Below are positions 1 to 8,839 of a DNA stretch of 64,000 nucleotides, in pieces (within the stretch, counting starts at the first letter, position 1; each line of letters begins with the position of its first letter). Source of the stretch: Allobosea sp. (GTDB lineage: Bacteria; Pseudomonadota; Alphaproteobacteria; Rhizobiales; Beijerinckiaceae); assembly GCA_024231975.1 (NCBI GenBank), contig JAAEQB010000062.1:58391-122390 (forward strand), in the 5' to 3' direction. The notes beneath the pieces were generated by a model. It saw only the letters and a program-made list of their open reading frames with translations. It was not told the DNA's origin and did not search any database. The position numbers were made by a program, and so were the translations under genes.

Positions 1-201
1 CTGGATCAGCGTGACCTGCCGCGAGCCGCTCCGGCCGCTATAGCGATCGCCGACAAGGCCTTCCGCCGCACTCGCCGTTGCCGTCTCGACGCTGGTCATC
101 GCCGCGCGTCGTGCCGGTCGCAATCCGATCCAGTCGACTCGGCCCGGCCGGATCGGCGCGTTCAGCAGCTCGGAGAGGAGCGATCCCGGCTGCGGCTGCA
201 C
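1..201 (-). CDS. MOSC domain protein, N-terminal part (cut by window edge)
   Basis: The minus strand from a GTG at 201 reads an N-terminus with LLSELLNAPIRPGRVDWIGL followed by GLVGDRYSGRSGSRQVTLIQ, which is the typical opening of MOSC-domain proteins (sulfur-carrier domain related to the molybdenum cofactor sulfurase C-terminus; members are often YiiM-like reductases). Only 67 codons are inside the window, so the conserved cysteine and the C-terminus are not visible. It begins 4 bases after the stop of the cysteine synthase gene on the same strand, so the two are probably co-transcribed. The GTG start is inferred from the family pattern; an ATG at 99 would remove conserved sequence. Confidence 0.72.
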   Translation of the reverse strand, partial: MQPQPGSLLSELLNAPIRPGRVDWIGLRPARRAAMTSVETATASAAEGLVGDRYSGRSGSRQVTLIQ

Positions 202-205
202 GGAG

Positions 206-1249
206 TCAGGCCATCACCTTGGCCAGCACGTCCTTCAGCCCGCCATCGCGCTCCAGCCAACCCGGAACAGGCAGGTTCTTCGAGCGCAGGAACTCCGGAT
301 TGAACAGCTTCGACTGGTAGCGCGTGCCGTAGTCGCAGAGGATAGTCACGATGGTGTGGCCGGGCCCCATCTCCTTCGCCAGTCGGATCGCGCCGGCGAC
401 GTTGATGCCGGAGGAGCCGCCAAGGCACAGGCCCTCTTCCTCCAGGAGCTGGAAGCAGAGCGGGATCGCTTCCTCGTCCGGGATCTGGAAGGCGACGTCG
501 ACCGGCGCGCCCTCGATGTTTTTGGTGATGCGGCCCTGGCCGATGCCCTCGGTGATCGAGGAGCCCTCGGCCTTGAGTTCGCCCGTGGTGTAGTAGGCAT
601 AGAGCGCCGCGCCCATCGGATCGGCGAGGGCGATCCTGATCTTCGGGCTGAAGCCCTTGAGCGCGATCGCGACGCCGGCGAGCGTGCCGCCGGTACCGAC
701 GGCGCTGACGAAGCCGTCGACCTTGCCATCGGTCTGTTGCCAGATCTCCGGGCCGGTCGTCTCGATATGGCCCTGACGATTGGCGGTATTGTCGAACTGG
801 TTGGCCCAGATCGCGCCGTTCGCTTCAGTCTTCGCCAGTTCCTCGGCGAGGCGGCCGGAGACCTTCACATAATTGTTCGGGTTGACGTAACCGACGGCCG
901 GCACCTCGACCAGCGTCGCGCCGGCGAGCCGCAGCATGTCCTTCTTTTCCTGGCTCTGCGTCTCCGGAATGACGATCACCGAACGATAGCCGAGCGCATT
1001 GCCGACCAAAGCCAGGCCGATGCCGGTATTGCCGGCCGTGCCCTCGACGATGACGCCGCCGGGGCGCAGCGCGCCGCTCTTCTCGGCATCGCGGATGATG
1101 GCGAGGGCGGCGCGATCCTTGACCGACTGGCCGGGATTCATGAACTCGGCCTTGCCGAGGATCTCGCAACCGGTTTCCTGCGAAGCGCGCTTCAATTTGA
1201 TCAGGGGGGTGTTGCCGATCGCTTCGACGACGCCGTTGCGGATAGTCAT
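206..1249 (-). CDS. cysK: cysteine synthase (O-acetylserine sulfhydrylase family)
   Basis: A 347-residue fold-type II PLP enzyme that would make L-cysteine from O-acetylserine and sulfide in the cytoplasm. Near the N-terminus are IGNTPLIKL and NPGQSVKDRAAL, whose lysine binds PLP; the TAGNTGIGLA substrate loop and the glycine-rich SAVGTGGTLAGV phosphate-binding loop follow. Family length is about 310-350. I chose the ATG at 1249 because GGAG lies 9 bases upstream; an in-frame TTG at 1258 directly abuts that GGAG. The MOSC gene follows after 4 bases. NPGQ rather than the more usual NPGG in the lysine loop marks a CysK subgroup, so related beta-substituting enzymes cannot be fully excluded. Confidence 0.9.
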   Translation of the reverse strand: MTIRNGVVEAIGNTPLIKLKRASQETGCEILGKAEFMNPGQSVKDRAALAIIRDAEKSGALRPGGVIVEGTAGNTGIGLALVGNALGYRSVIVIPETQSQEKKDMLRLAGATLVEVPAVGYVNPNNYVKVSGRLAEELAKTEANGAIWANQFDNTANRQGHIETTGPEIWQQTDGKVDGFVSAVGTGGTLAGVAIALKGFSPKIRIALADPMGAALYAYYTTGELKAEGSSITEGIGQGRITKNIEGAPVDVAFQIPDEEAIPLCFQLLEEEGLCLGGSSGINVAGAIRLAKEMGPGHTIVTILCDYGTRYQSKLFNPEFLRSKNLPVPGWLERDGGLKDVLAKVMA

Positions 1250-1329
1250 GTCAGGCAACTCCAGCCATTTCCCTGTCGCTCGCCACCTGATAGGCCAAAC
1301 CCTCGATTACGTCACGAGCCCAGCGTCCC

Positions 1330-2586
1330 ATGTCCGCCCTCGCCATGAATGAAACGCTCACGATCGTGCGGCTTGGCCAGCGCGGCGACGGCGTCGCCGA
1401 GACGGCCGAAGGCCAGGTCTTCGTGCCTTTCGCCTTGCCGGGCGAGAATGTGCGGGCCGTGCGAGACGGCGACCGGGCGCAGGTCGTCGAGATCCTCGCG
1501 CCTTCCGCCTCGCGCATCGCCGCGATCTGCCCGCTCTTCACCCGCTGCGGTGGCTGCGCCGCGCAGCATATGGGCGAGGGGCTCTATGCCGAATGGAAGC
1601 GCCAGCAGGTGGTGACGGCGCTCTCTCGCGCCGGGCTGGAAACCGAAGTCGCTCCCATGGTCGATGCCCATGGCGTTGGCCGCAGACGCGTCACCTTCCA
1701 TGCCCGCCGCGAGGATGATGGGATGCGCGTCGGCTTCATGGCGGCAGGCACCCACGATCTGGTCGAGGTCGTGGCCTGCCCGGTGCTGGCACCGGGGCTG
1801 GAGCGCGCGCCAATCGTGGCGCAGCATCTCGCCAACCGGCTGCGCTCCTCGAACAAGCCGCTCGACATCCAGTTGACCGCTTCCGAGGCTGGCCTCGATG
1901 TCGACATTCGCGGCCACGGACCGGCCGGAGACAGCTTGCGCCGGCAACTTACCGAGGTGGCCGAGCGCCTCGATCTCGCGCGCCTGTCCATGCATGGCGA
2001 GGTCATCGTCGAACGGCGTGCGCCCTTCCAGCTGATGGGCAAGGCGGCGGTGACACCCGCGCCCGGCGGCTTCCTGCAGGCAACTGCGGAGGGCGAGGCG
2101 ATCCTGTCGCGTCTCGTGCTCGAGGCGATCCCGAAGGCCAAGCGCGTCGCCGATCTCTTCGCCGGCTGCGGCCCGTTCAGCATGCGGCTTGCCGAGAAGG
2201 CGCAGGTTTGCGCCTTCGAGAGCGACAAGGCCGCTATCCAGGCGCTGAGCCGGGCTGCCAACCATACGCAAGGGCTGAAGCCAGTCACTGCGGAGGCACG
2301 TGACCTCTTCCGCCGGCCTCTGCTGGAGCATGAGCTGGGCGCTTTCGACGCCGTCGTGCTCGACCCGCCGCGCGCCGGCGCGGAGGCGCAGGTCAAGCGG
2401 CTCGCGGCCTCGAAGGTCCCTGTCGTGGCTTACGTCTCCTGCGATGTCGGCAGCTTTGCCCGCGACGCGGCGCTTTTGGTCGCAGGCGGCTATGCGCTGG
2501 AGCGCGTGACGCCGGTCGACCAGTTCCGCTATTCCGCCCACATCGAACTCGTCGGCGTCTTCCGCAAGACTGTCGGCCGCAAGTGA
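1330..2586 (+). CDS. class I SAM-dependent RNA m5U methyltransferase (TrmA/RlmD family)
   Basis: A 418-residue member of the family that methylates C5 of uridines in rRNA or tRNA. It has a short N-terminal TRAM-like segment, then a cysteine cluster CPLFTRCGGC (about residues 62-71) plus CPVLAP further on, the pattern that holds a 4Fe-4S cluster. The SAM site is DLFAGCGPFSMRLAE, followed by VLDPPRAGAEAQ. The catalytic cysteine is in YVSCDVGSFARDA near the C-terminus. It is divergent from cysK with about 80 bases between them, and a flavoprotein gene follows 19 bases downstream. Substrate position (23S U1939, U747 or tRNA U54) cannot be told from sequence alone. Confidence 0.9.
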   Translation: MSALAMNETLTIVRLGQRGDGVAETAEGQVFVPFALPGENVRAVRDGDRAQVVEILAPSASRIAAICPLFTRCGGCAAQHMGEGLYAEWKRQQVVTALSRAGLETEVAPMVDAHGVGRRRVTFHARREDDGMRVGFMAAGTHDLVEVVACPVLAPGLERAPIVAQHLANRLRSSNKPLDIQLTASEAGLDVDIRGHGPAGDSLRRQLTEVAERLDLARLSMHGEVIVERRAPFQLMGKAAVTPAPGGFLQATAEGEAILSRLVLEAIPKAKRVADLFAGCGPFSMRLAEKAQVCAFESDKAAIQALSRAANHTQGLKPVTAEARDLFRRPLLEHELGAFDAVVLDPPRAGAEAQVKRLAASKVPVVAYVSCDVGSFARDAALLVAGGYALERVTPVDQFRYSAHIELVGVFRKTVGRK

Positions 2587-2605
2587 TCAGGTTTCCGGAG
2601 GCAGG

Positions 2606-4012
2606 ATGAGCGCGCCCGTTATCGAAGCTCTGGCCGGCATCGTCGGCGCCAAGAATGTGATCACCGACGCCGACGCGATGGTGCCTTATCTCAAGGAGCC
2701 GCGCGGTCTCTTCCCCGGCAAGGCACAGGCCGTGGTGCGGCCGGGCTCCGTCGCCGAGGTTTCAGCCGTGATGAAATGGGCCAGCGAGACCGGCGTCACG
2801 GTCGTGCCGCAAGGCGGCAATACCGGCATGGTCGGCGGCCAGGTCCCGGTCGCCGAGGGTCGGGAGATCATCCTGTCGCTGCAGCGGCTCGACAAGGTCC
2901 GCTCGGTCGATGCCGCCGGTGACACCATGACCGTCGAGGCCGGCGTCATCCTGCAGAAGGCGCAGGAAGCGGCCGAGGCGGCCGGGCGGCTCTTCCCGCT
3001 CTCGCTGGCTTCGGAAGGCTCCTGCACGGTCGGCGGCAATCTCTCGAGCAATGCCGGCGGCACGGCGGTGATCGCCTATGGCAATGCCCGCGAGCTCTGC
3101 CTCGGCCTCGAGGTCGTCCTCGCCGATGGCCGCGTCTGGAACGGCCTGCGCCAGCTCCGCAAGGACAATACCGGCTACGATCTCAAGAACCTCTTCATCG
3201 GCTCGGAAGGCACGCTCGGCATCATCACTGCCGCCGTGCTGAAGCTCTTCCCGCTGCCGGCGGCGCGCGCCACCGCCTTCCTCGCCGTGCCCGATCCGGA
3301 GGCGGCGCTCGCGCTGCTGAACAAGGCCAAGGCCAGCGCCGGCGGCACGCTCACCACCTTCGAGATCATGCCGCGCATCGGCCTCGACTTCGTCGTCCGC
3401 CACGCCAGCGGCGCACGCGATCCGCTCTCCGAGCCGTCACCCTGGTATGTGCTGATGGAGGTCTGCGCCCAGGCCGAAACCGGGCTCAATGAAGCCGTCG
3501 AGGCCTTCCTTGGCGAAGCCTTGGAGGAGGGGCTCGTCACCGATGCCGTGCTCGCCGGCTCGCTCGGCCAGCGCGCCGATCTCTGGAAGCTGCGCGAGAT
3601 GCTCTCGGAGGTGCAGACCCATGAGGGCGGGTCGATCAAGCACGACGTCTCCGTGCCGATCCAGGCGACGCCGGAATTCCTGAGGCGTGCCATCGCCGCA
3701 GTCGAGGCGCTGGTGCCGGGCTGCCGGCCGGTGCCCTTCGGCCATCTCGGCGACGGCAACATCCATTTCAACGTCAGCCAGCCGGTCGGCGCCGACAAGG
3801 CCGCCTATCTCGCCGGCTGGGGCGCGATGAACGAGGCGGTGCACGCCATCGTCACCGAACTCAAGGGCTCGATCTCGGCCGAGCACGGCATCGGTCGTCT
3901 CAAGCGCTCGCTGCTGCCGGGCGTCAAGGACCCGGTCGAGCTCGATTTGATGCGCACGGTCAAGGCGGCGCTCGATCCCAAGCGCGTGCTCAACCCCGGT
4001 TCGGTGCTGTAG
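2606..4012 (+). CDS. FAD-binding oxidoreductase, D-2-hydroxyglutarate/D-lactate dehydrogenase type
   Basis: 468 residues with the VAO/PCMH FAD fold. The FAD-binding half contains VVPQGGNTGMVGGQVP and LSSNAGGTAVIAYGNAREL, with KDNTGYDLKNLFIGSEGTLGII further on. The FAD-oxidase C-terminal domain carries FGHLGDGNIHFN and ends with AEHGIGRLK and DPKRVLNPGSVL. This is the D2HGDH/DLD pattern: oxidation of a D-2-hydroxyacid with electrons passed to an acceptor. A good ribosome site (CGGAGG, 2596-2601) precedes the ATG. It lies 19 bases after the methyltransferase and 3 bases before the DUF4166 gene, so all three may be one operon. Exact substrate is not determinable. Confidence 0.88.
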   Translation: MSAPVIEALAGIVGAKNVITDADAMVPYLKEPRGLFPGKAQAVVRPGSVAEVSAVMKWASETGVTVVPQGGNTGMVGGQVPVAEGREIILSLQRLDKVRSVDAAGDTMTVEAGVILQKAQEAAEAAGRLFPLSLASEGSCTVGGNLSSNAGGTAVIAYGNARELCLGLEVVLADGRVWNGLRQLRKDNTGYDLKNLFIGSEGTLGIITAAVLKLFPLPAARATAFLAVPDPEAALALLNKAKASAGGTLTTFEIMPRIGLDFVVRHASGARDPLSEPSPWYVLMEVCAQAETGLNEAVEAFLGEALEEGLVTDAVLAGSLGQRADLWKLREMLSEVQTHEGGSIKHDVSVPIQATPEFLRRAIAAVEALVPGCRPVPFGHLGDGNIHFNVSQPVGADKAAYLAGWGAMNEAVHAIVTELKGSISAEHGIGRLKRSLLPGVKDPVELDLMRTVKAALDPKRVLNPGSVL

Positions 4013-4015
4013 CGC

Positions 4016-4642
4016 ATGAGCGGGCGCCTGCCGGTCTTCCAGGAGGTGCTCGGCGACGATTGGCACCGGCTCGGCGAGGTCATCCGGCGTCACTACTTCC
4101 TGCGCCCGTTCAGTGACGATTACATCTGCGTCAAAGGGACGATGCACGAAGTCGAGCACAGCGCCTTCGCCAGGCTGCTGCTGCCCTTCGCCCGGATCGT
4201 TGGGGCGCTGGTCCCCTATCGTGGCCGCGACGTGCCGATCGAAGTCCATTACACCGCTCGGCCGGGGGACGGGACGCTGCACTGGAATCGCGTGTTCCAC
4301 TTCGCCGGGCGCGAGCCATTCCACTTCCGCTCGCATATGCAGCAGGTAGGCCTGGGCCAGGTCATCGAATTCGTCCGCTTCGGCGTCGGCATGCGCCTCA
4401 GAGTGACCGCGGAGGAGGGCGCATTGGTCTTTCGCGACGAGGGCTATGTCTGGCGGCTCTTCGGTTACGATCTACCACTGCCCGTCGGTCTGCTCCTCGG
4501 CACTGGCTATATCGAGGAGCGGCCGATCGATGAGCGCAGCTTCAGCATGCGGATGACGCTGAAGCATCCGCTGTTCGGCGAGCTGTTCCGCTACAGCGGC
4601 GTGTTTGCGGTTCCGGAGGAGACCGCGACCGGCGAGCCCTAG
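4016..4642 (+). CDS. DUF4166 domain protein
   Basis: A 208-residue protein that looks like the DUF4166 family, judged from motifs such as HWNRVFHFAGREPFHFRS, the internal GMRLRVTAEEGALVF stretch and GYDLPLPVGLLLGTG. No signal peptide or clear membrane span is visible. Family members are usually single-domain proteins or fused to saccharopine dehydrogenase-like or sugar-nucleotide modules, and their function is unknown. It starts 3 bases after the flavoprotein stop, which suggests translational coupling. Its TAG stop overlaps the TAG stop of the convergent epimerase gene inside a single CTAG. Confidence 0.75.
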   Translation: MSGRLPVFQEVLGDDWHRLGEVIRRHYFLRPFSDDYICVKGTMHEVEHSAFARLLLPFARIVGALVPYRGRDVPIEVHYTARPGDGTLHWNRVFHFAGREPFHFRSHMQQVGLGQVIEFVRFGVGMRLRVTAEEGALVFRDEGYVWRLFGYDLPLPVGLLLGTGYIEERPIDERSFSMRMTLKHPLFGELFRYSGVFAVPEETATGEP

Positions 4643-5781
4643 AGGGGAGCGCCACCCTTGGTCACGCGGCAGACTTCGGCGAGCGCCAGCACGAGGTGAT
4701 AGAGCACGCGGACCGGCACCCGCTCGCCGATCGGCCGCGCGTTGTCGTCGAGCTGGTTGACCCAGATTCCGCTCTTGGCATTGACGAAATGCCGGAACAT
4801 CAGACGCAAATGCTGGTCGAGCCGAGCTGCGGCATCGGCATCGCCTTCGAATTCGATCCGTGCGACCAGCGCCTTCAGGTACTCCGTCTGTGGCCAGAGC
4901 AGCGCAGCGCCGTTCAGCACACGCCCTGCCGGGTCGACCTCGTTCACGACGAGCCGCGACGAGTTTGCGGGAGCGTCGAGCAGGTGCTGCCCGAACGCAT
5001 GGAGCCTGCGGGCCGTCTCGTGCGCCTTGCTCGAACCGGTCAGCCGCTCGTGGTGATAGAGCAGCCAGGTCCACTCAAAATGATGGCCGGGCTCGCGGAT
5101 CAGTCCGCGCGGGCCGGGAAAGGCCGCCCAGTCCTCGCCGAAGAACTCGCCGAGCGTACCGTCCGCATCGAGCATGCGCTCCTGCATCAGCGACACGAGC
5201 CGATCGGCTGTCGTTAGCCAACGCGGGTCGGATGAAACCGCCGCGAGGGCGTGGCAGGCCTCGAGCAGGTGCATATGCGGGTTCTGGCGCCGCGGCTGGG
5301 TGTCCAGCGTATCCTCGCGAAAGCCGCCGGCCGGATGGCCCAGTTCGCTCTCAAGGAAGTCCATCACCTCATTGGCGATCGTGAGAGCTTCCGTCTCGCC
5401 GGTCGCCTTCGCGAACCAGCCGAGCGCGAACAGCACGAAGGCGAGATCGTAGAAGTCGGACCTATCGTCGACGGCCTTGCCTTGCGCAGTACAGGAATGC
5501 ACGAAGCGCCCGTCGGCGCCCCGGCATGCGCTCGTCAGAAAAGTGAAGCCGTGGCGTGCCGCGGCGAGCGCGCCGGGTACGCCGAGCAGATGGGCGTGGC
5601 TGAAGACATAGGTCAGCCTTGCTGTGACCAGCGTCGTGCGCAGATCGTCGGCCTCGGGCGAGCCATCCGGCCCGAGATATTCGACGAAGCCGGGCTGGCC
5701 TGGGTCAAAGGCGCGGGCGATCCAGCTCGGCAGCAATTCTGTCGTCAGCCAGGACCGGAGATCGTCAGGGGAAGTGCTCAA
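4639..5781 (-). CDS. AGE family epimerase/isomerase
   Basis: 380 residues with the (alpha/alpha)6 barrel pattern of N-acylglucosamine 2-epimerases and related aldose-ketose isomerases such as YihS and cellobiose epimerase. Visible family features are ARLTYVFSHAHLLG near the N-terminus, DLAFVLFALGWFAKATGE, NPHMHLLEACHALA with a conserved histidine, and EPGHHFEWTWLLYHHERLTG with the catalytic-site histidine pair. It would interconvert free sugars such as mannose and fructose or epimerise amino sugars; the sequence does not decide between them. It lies 56 bases downstream of the gamma-glutamyltransferase homologue, same strand, so they may be transcribed together. Confidence 0.85.
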   Translation of the reverse strand: MSTSPDDLRSWLTTELLPSWIARAFDPGQPGFVEYLGPDGSPEADDLRTTLVTARLTYVFSHAHLLGVPGALAAARHGFTFLTSACRGADGRFVHSCTAQGKAVDDRSDFYDLAFVLFALGWFAKATGETEALTIANEVMDFLESELGHPAGGFREDTLDTQPRRQNPHMHLLEACHALAAVSSDPRWLTTADRLVSLMQERMLDADGTLGEFFGEDWAAFPGPRGLIREPGHHFEWTWLLYHHERLTGSSKAHETARRLHAFGQHLLDAPANSSRLVVNEVDPAGRVLNGAALLWPQTEYLKALVARIEFEGDADAAARLDQHLRLMFRHFVNAKSGIWVNQLDDNARPIGERVPVRVLYHLVLALAEVCRVTKGGAPL

Positions 5782-5837
5782 AATACGTCCGATCCTTGGA
5801 ACAGCCTGCGCGGCCGGTTGATCCGGCTAACCGGCAT

Positions 5838-7460
5838 TCAAGGTGTTGCGACATAGCCGTCGCGGCGCGGATCGCAGGCGCCGGTGAGCCGTCCTGTCGC
5901 CGGATCGCGCGACACCGCCTGCATGCCGCCGACACGCATCGTCCAGCTGCTCTCGGCTGCGAAAATGCCATGCCCGCGTTCGGCCAGTGCCGCGATCGTC
6001 CCGGCGGGAACGCGGTCCTCGATCTCGACTTCGCGGCCATCCCAGAGCCGGGCGCGCGGCGCCTCGATCGCATGCTGCAGCGGTAGTCCGAAATCGACAT
6101 GCTGGACCATGGCCTGAACCTGCGTCTGCATGATGCCATAGCTGCCGGGCGTGCCGAGCGCGAGCACCGGCGCGCCGTCCTTGGTCGAGAGCGTCGGCGA
6201 CATGCACATCGGCAGTTCCGAGCCGGGCTGCGAGCGGTTCGGGCTGCCCGGTTGGACGTCGGCCCAGTAGAGGAAGTTGTTGAGGCAGATCCCGGTGCCC
6301 GGCACCACGACGCCGCTGCCGAACGGGCTGCCGATGCTCTGCGTCACGCAGATCAGGTTGCCCTCCCGATCGGCGATCGAGAAGGAGGTGGTGTGGCCGG
6401 GGTCTTCGCCCGCAGGCGCCTGCGGCATCCATTGCTCTGTCGGCCCGTCGATCGGCTTGCCGTCCCGGACACGAGCCTGCAGCCGCTCGACGAAGGCGTC
6501 GGACAGGATTTCGGCGAGCTTCTCAGCGCTGGGATTGTTGTGGGCGATCCGGACGCCGGCCGCGAGGCGGATGGCGCGATAGACGATGTCGAGATGCTCG
6601 GTGCCGTTGCGCTCCAGCTTGCCGAGGTCGAAGCCATCGAGGATGCGCAGGGTCAAAAGGAACTGGAAGCCCTCGCAGGCCGGAGGCGGCACATGCACCT
6701 GCCGGCCGCGATAGGCGGCGGCGAGCGGCTCGCGCCAGCGTGGGGCGACCTTGGCGAGATCGGCCATGGTCAGCGTGCCGCCCTGCGCCTTGAGATGGGC
6801 AGTGATCGTCTCGCCGAGCGCGCCTTGGTAAAAGTGGCTCGGCCCCTTTGCGGCGATGTCCCGCAGCGTCGCCGCCAGCTCGGGTTGGCGCAGGATCTGC
6901 CCGAGCGTGACGCTCGTTCCTCCGTCGCGCATATAGTTCCGTGCCCAGTTCTCGTAGAGCTGGGGCTGTTCGCGCAGCAGCGGCGCCTGCTCGTTGAACT
7001 CGATCACGCCGAACTCGGCGATCGGGAAGCCATCCTGCGCGAGCGCGATCGCCGGCGCGAAGATCTGCTCCAGCGATAGACGCCCATAGGCGCGGTTGAG
7101 CTCGCACCAGCCGGCGAGGTTGCCGGGGGGCGCCACCGCGAGCGCCCCGCGCTCGAGCTCGGAGCGCTGCGTGAAGCGTTCGAGCGGGAAGCTCTCCGGC
7201 ACGGGCGGTACGAAATCGAGCACGCGGACGCGTTTCTCGGCAGCGACCCACATGATCGCCGAACCCATGCCGGCGAGGCTCGACATGAACGGCTCGACCA
7301 CATTGAGTGCGGACGCGACCGCGCCGACTGCGTCGAAGACGTTGCCGCCCTGGCTGAGGATGCGCGCGCCGGCTTGTGCCGCCAGCGGGTGCGCGGCGGC
7401 GACCATGCCGTGCAGGGAGCTCATCGTCGGGCGGCGGCCATCCATCTCGTGCGTTCCCAT
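5838..7460 (-). CDS. gamma-glutamyltransferase family protein (Ntn hydrolase)
   Basis: 540 residues, normal length for the family. The N-terminus AAAHPLAAQAGARILSQGGNVFDA is typical. The self-cleavage site is visible as DPGHTTSFSIADREGNL near residue 355; the second threonine of GHTT would become the N-terminal nucleophile of the small subunit. No signal peptide is seen, so this is likely a cytoplasmic member, a class that includes glutathione hydrolases and acylases of other gamma-glutamyl compounds. The nearby LPMCMSPTL and LALGTPGSYGIMQTQ motifs agree with the small subunit. Whether it acts on glutathione or another amide cannot be decided here. Confidence 0.88.
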   Translation of the reverse strand: MGTHEMDGRRPTMSSLHGMVAAAHPLAAQAGARILSQGGNVFDAVGAVASALNVVEPFMSSLAGMGSAIMWVAAEKRVRVLDFVPPVPESFPLERFTQRSELERGALAVAPPGNLAGWCELNRAYGRLSLEQIFAPAIALAQDGFPIAEFGVIEFNEQAPLLREQPQLYENWARNYMRDGGTSVTLGQILRQPELAATLRDIAAKGPSHFYQGALGETITAHLKAQGGTLTMADLAKVAPRWREPLAAAYRGRQVHVPPPACEGFQFLLTLRILDGFDLGKLERNGTEHLDIVYRAIRLAAGVRIAHNNPSAEKLAEILSDAFVERLQARVRDGKPIDGPTEQWMPQAPAGEDPGHTTSFSIADREGNLICVTQSIGSPFGSGVVVPGTGICLNNFLYWADVQPGSPNRSQPGSELPMCMSPTLSTKDGAPVLALGTPGSYGIMQTQVQAMVQHVDFGLPLQHAIEAPRARLWDGREVEIEDRVPAGTIAALAERGHGIFAAESSWTMRVGGMQAVSRDPATGRLTGACDPRRDGYVATP

Positions 7461-7507
7461 TGTTAGTCTCGTTTGGGACCAGAGTAAGCGCGCCGCTATG
7501 GCCAGCG

Positions 7508-8266
7508 CTAGAACAGGCTGCCCTGTGCATCGTCGGGGCCGCCCCGACGGGAACGCATGGCGGGCTTTGGAGCGGGGACCGGTTCCGAAGCCGGATCGAA
7601 CGGCTCCTGTACCTCCGGCCCATCATTGGCGACCTTGTTGACACTGGCGCCCAGCCGGAACATCTCGAAGAAATCGTCGGGTGGTGGCCGCATCAGGCTC
7701 TGCACGGTGGCCGGCTCCGCCATAGGATCGAGCCAGGCGTCGAACGCCTCGGGTGGCACGACGACCGGAGAGCGGTGATGGATCGCCGCCATCTGCCCGT
7801 TCGCCGGGCCGGTGACGATCGCGACCGTATCGATCTCGGAGCCGTCCTGGCTGTGCCAGGTCTCCCACAATGCCGCGAAGGCGAAGAAGCCTTGATCGGG
7901 TTTCCGGAAGAGATAGGGCCGGTTCTCCTGCTGGCGGCCCTCGCCGAGGCGGTGCCATTCATAGAAGCCGTCGGCCGGCATCAGGCAGCGCCGGCGAGTG
8001 AGGGCGGCGCGGAAGGACGGCTTCTCGCTGGCGCTCTCGCTGCGGACATTGATGACCAAAGGGTAGTCCTTGGGATCCTTGACCCAGCCCGGGATGAAGC
8101 CCCAGCGCATCAGGATGAACTGGCGGCGGCCTTCGTCGAGGCGCACGACCGGCACCGGCTGTGTCGGCGCGATATTGTAGCGCGGCGGGAAATTCGGCTG
8201 CTCGCGATAGGCGAAGGCTTCGCGCATCGCTTCGGGCGGCAAGGTAATGGCATAGCGACCACACAT
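7508..8266 (-). CDS. SOS response-associated peptidase (YedK/HMCES, SRAP domain)
   Basis: 252 residues starting MCGRYA, so after removal of methionine the exposed cysteine is the residue known in this family to form a thiazolidine crosslink with abasic sites in single-stranded DNA. The other family motifs are RYNIAPTQPVPVV, MRWGFIPGW, NVRSESASEKPSFR and CLMPADGFYEWH, with the active-site glutamate in the last. The role would be protection of abasic sites at replication forks. The start is fixed by the required Met-Cys. The proline-rich C-terminal tail after about residue 215 is not part of the core domain. Confidence 0.92.
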   Translation of the reverse strand: MCGRYAITLPPEAMREAFAYREQPNFPPRYNIAPTQPVPVVRLDEGRRQFILMRWGFIPGWVKDPKDYPLVINVRSESASEKPSFRAALTRRRCLMPADGFYEWHRLGEGRQQENRPYLFRKPDQGFFAFAALWETWHSQDGSEIDTVAIVTGPANGQMAAIHHRSPVVVPPEAFDAWLDPMAEPATVQSLMRPPPDDFFEMFRLGASVNKVANDGPEVQEPFDPASEPVPAPKPAMRSRRGGPDDAQGSLF

Positions 8267-8353
8267 CTCCCGATCACTTTCGCCTTATCGTGACCGGATC
8301 AAGACTTTGTTTGCGGTTGGCACAGCATAGTCGCGGCGCTTCGGGGCCTCTTC

Positions 8354-8839
8354 ATGTCTGCTTCCGCGACCGAGACATCACCGACCGCGGCGGATTGGAC
8401 AGCTCCGCAGCTTTCGACCGACTACCTCAACCGGCACAGCGAGGCGCTGATGCTGCTGGAGATGGTGCCGGTCGACCGCGAGATCGTCGGCGACCTCAAG
8501 GCTTGGCGCGCCGTTGGCTATTTCGAGCATTTCGCGGGCTCGCCGCTGCGTTGCGCCGGCGAGGCGATGGCAGCCTATCGCGGGCTCGGTCAGCGCGAGG
8601 TCCAGAGCTTCGATGCGCTCTGCGCCGCGATGGACCGGCTGATCTATACGGCAACGGCCCTGCTCGACGAGATGCCGGCCGAGGAAGACCCGGGGCTGAT
8701 CGTCGATGTCGCCAGCCTGTCGCTGCGTCGCCTGATCGCCCGCGCCACCGCCTTCATCAACGCCAATGGTCAGGGCGAGGCGGCCTATATCGACCCCGGC
8801 GCCGTGCAGGCCGATATCGATGCCGTGATGGCGAACTAG
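8354..8839 (+). CDS. conserved hypothetical, 161 residues
   Basis: I do not recognise this protein. It is 161 residues, probably cytoplasmic and mostly helical, with no signal peptide, membrane span or metal-binding cluster. Codon use matches neighbouring genes and there is a plausible ATG at 8354, so it looks real. It is divergent from the SRAP gene (87 bases between starts), and its stop shares a CTAG with the stop of the convergent tlyA. No function is assigned. Confidence 0.65.
   Translation: MSASATETSPTAADWTAPQLSTDYLNRHSEALMLLEMVPVDREIVGDLKAWRAVGYFEHFAGSPLRCAGEAMAAYRGLGQREVQSFDALCAAMDRLIYTATALLDEMPAEEDPGLIVDVASLSLRRLIARATAFINANGQGEAAYIDPGAVQADIDAVMAN

Noticed and set aside
356..1348. 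330-residue plus-strand open frame over cysK
   Set aside because: Opposite-strand shadow of the cysteine synthase gene; no family features.
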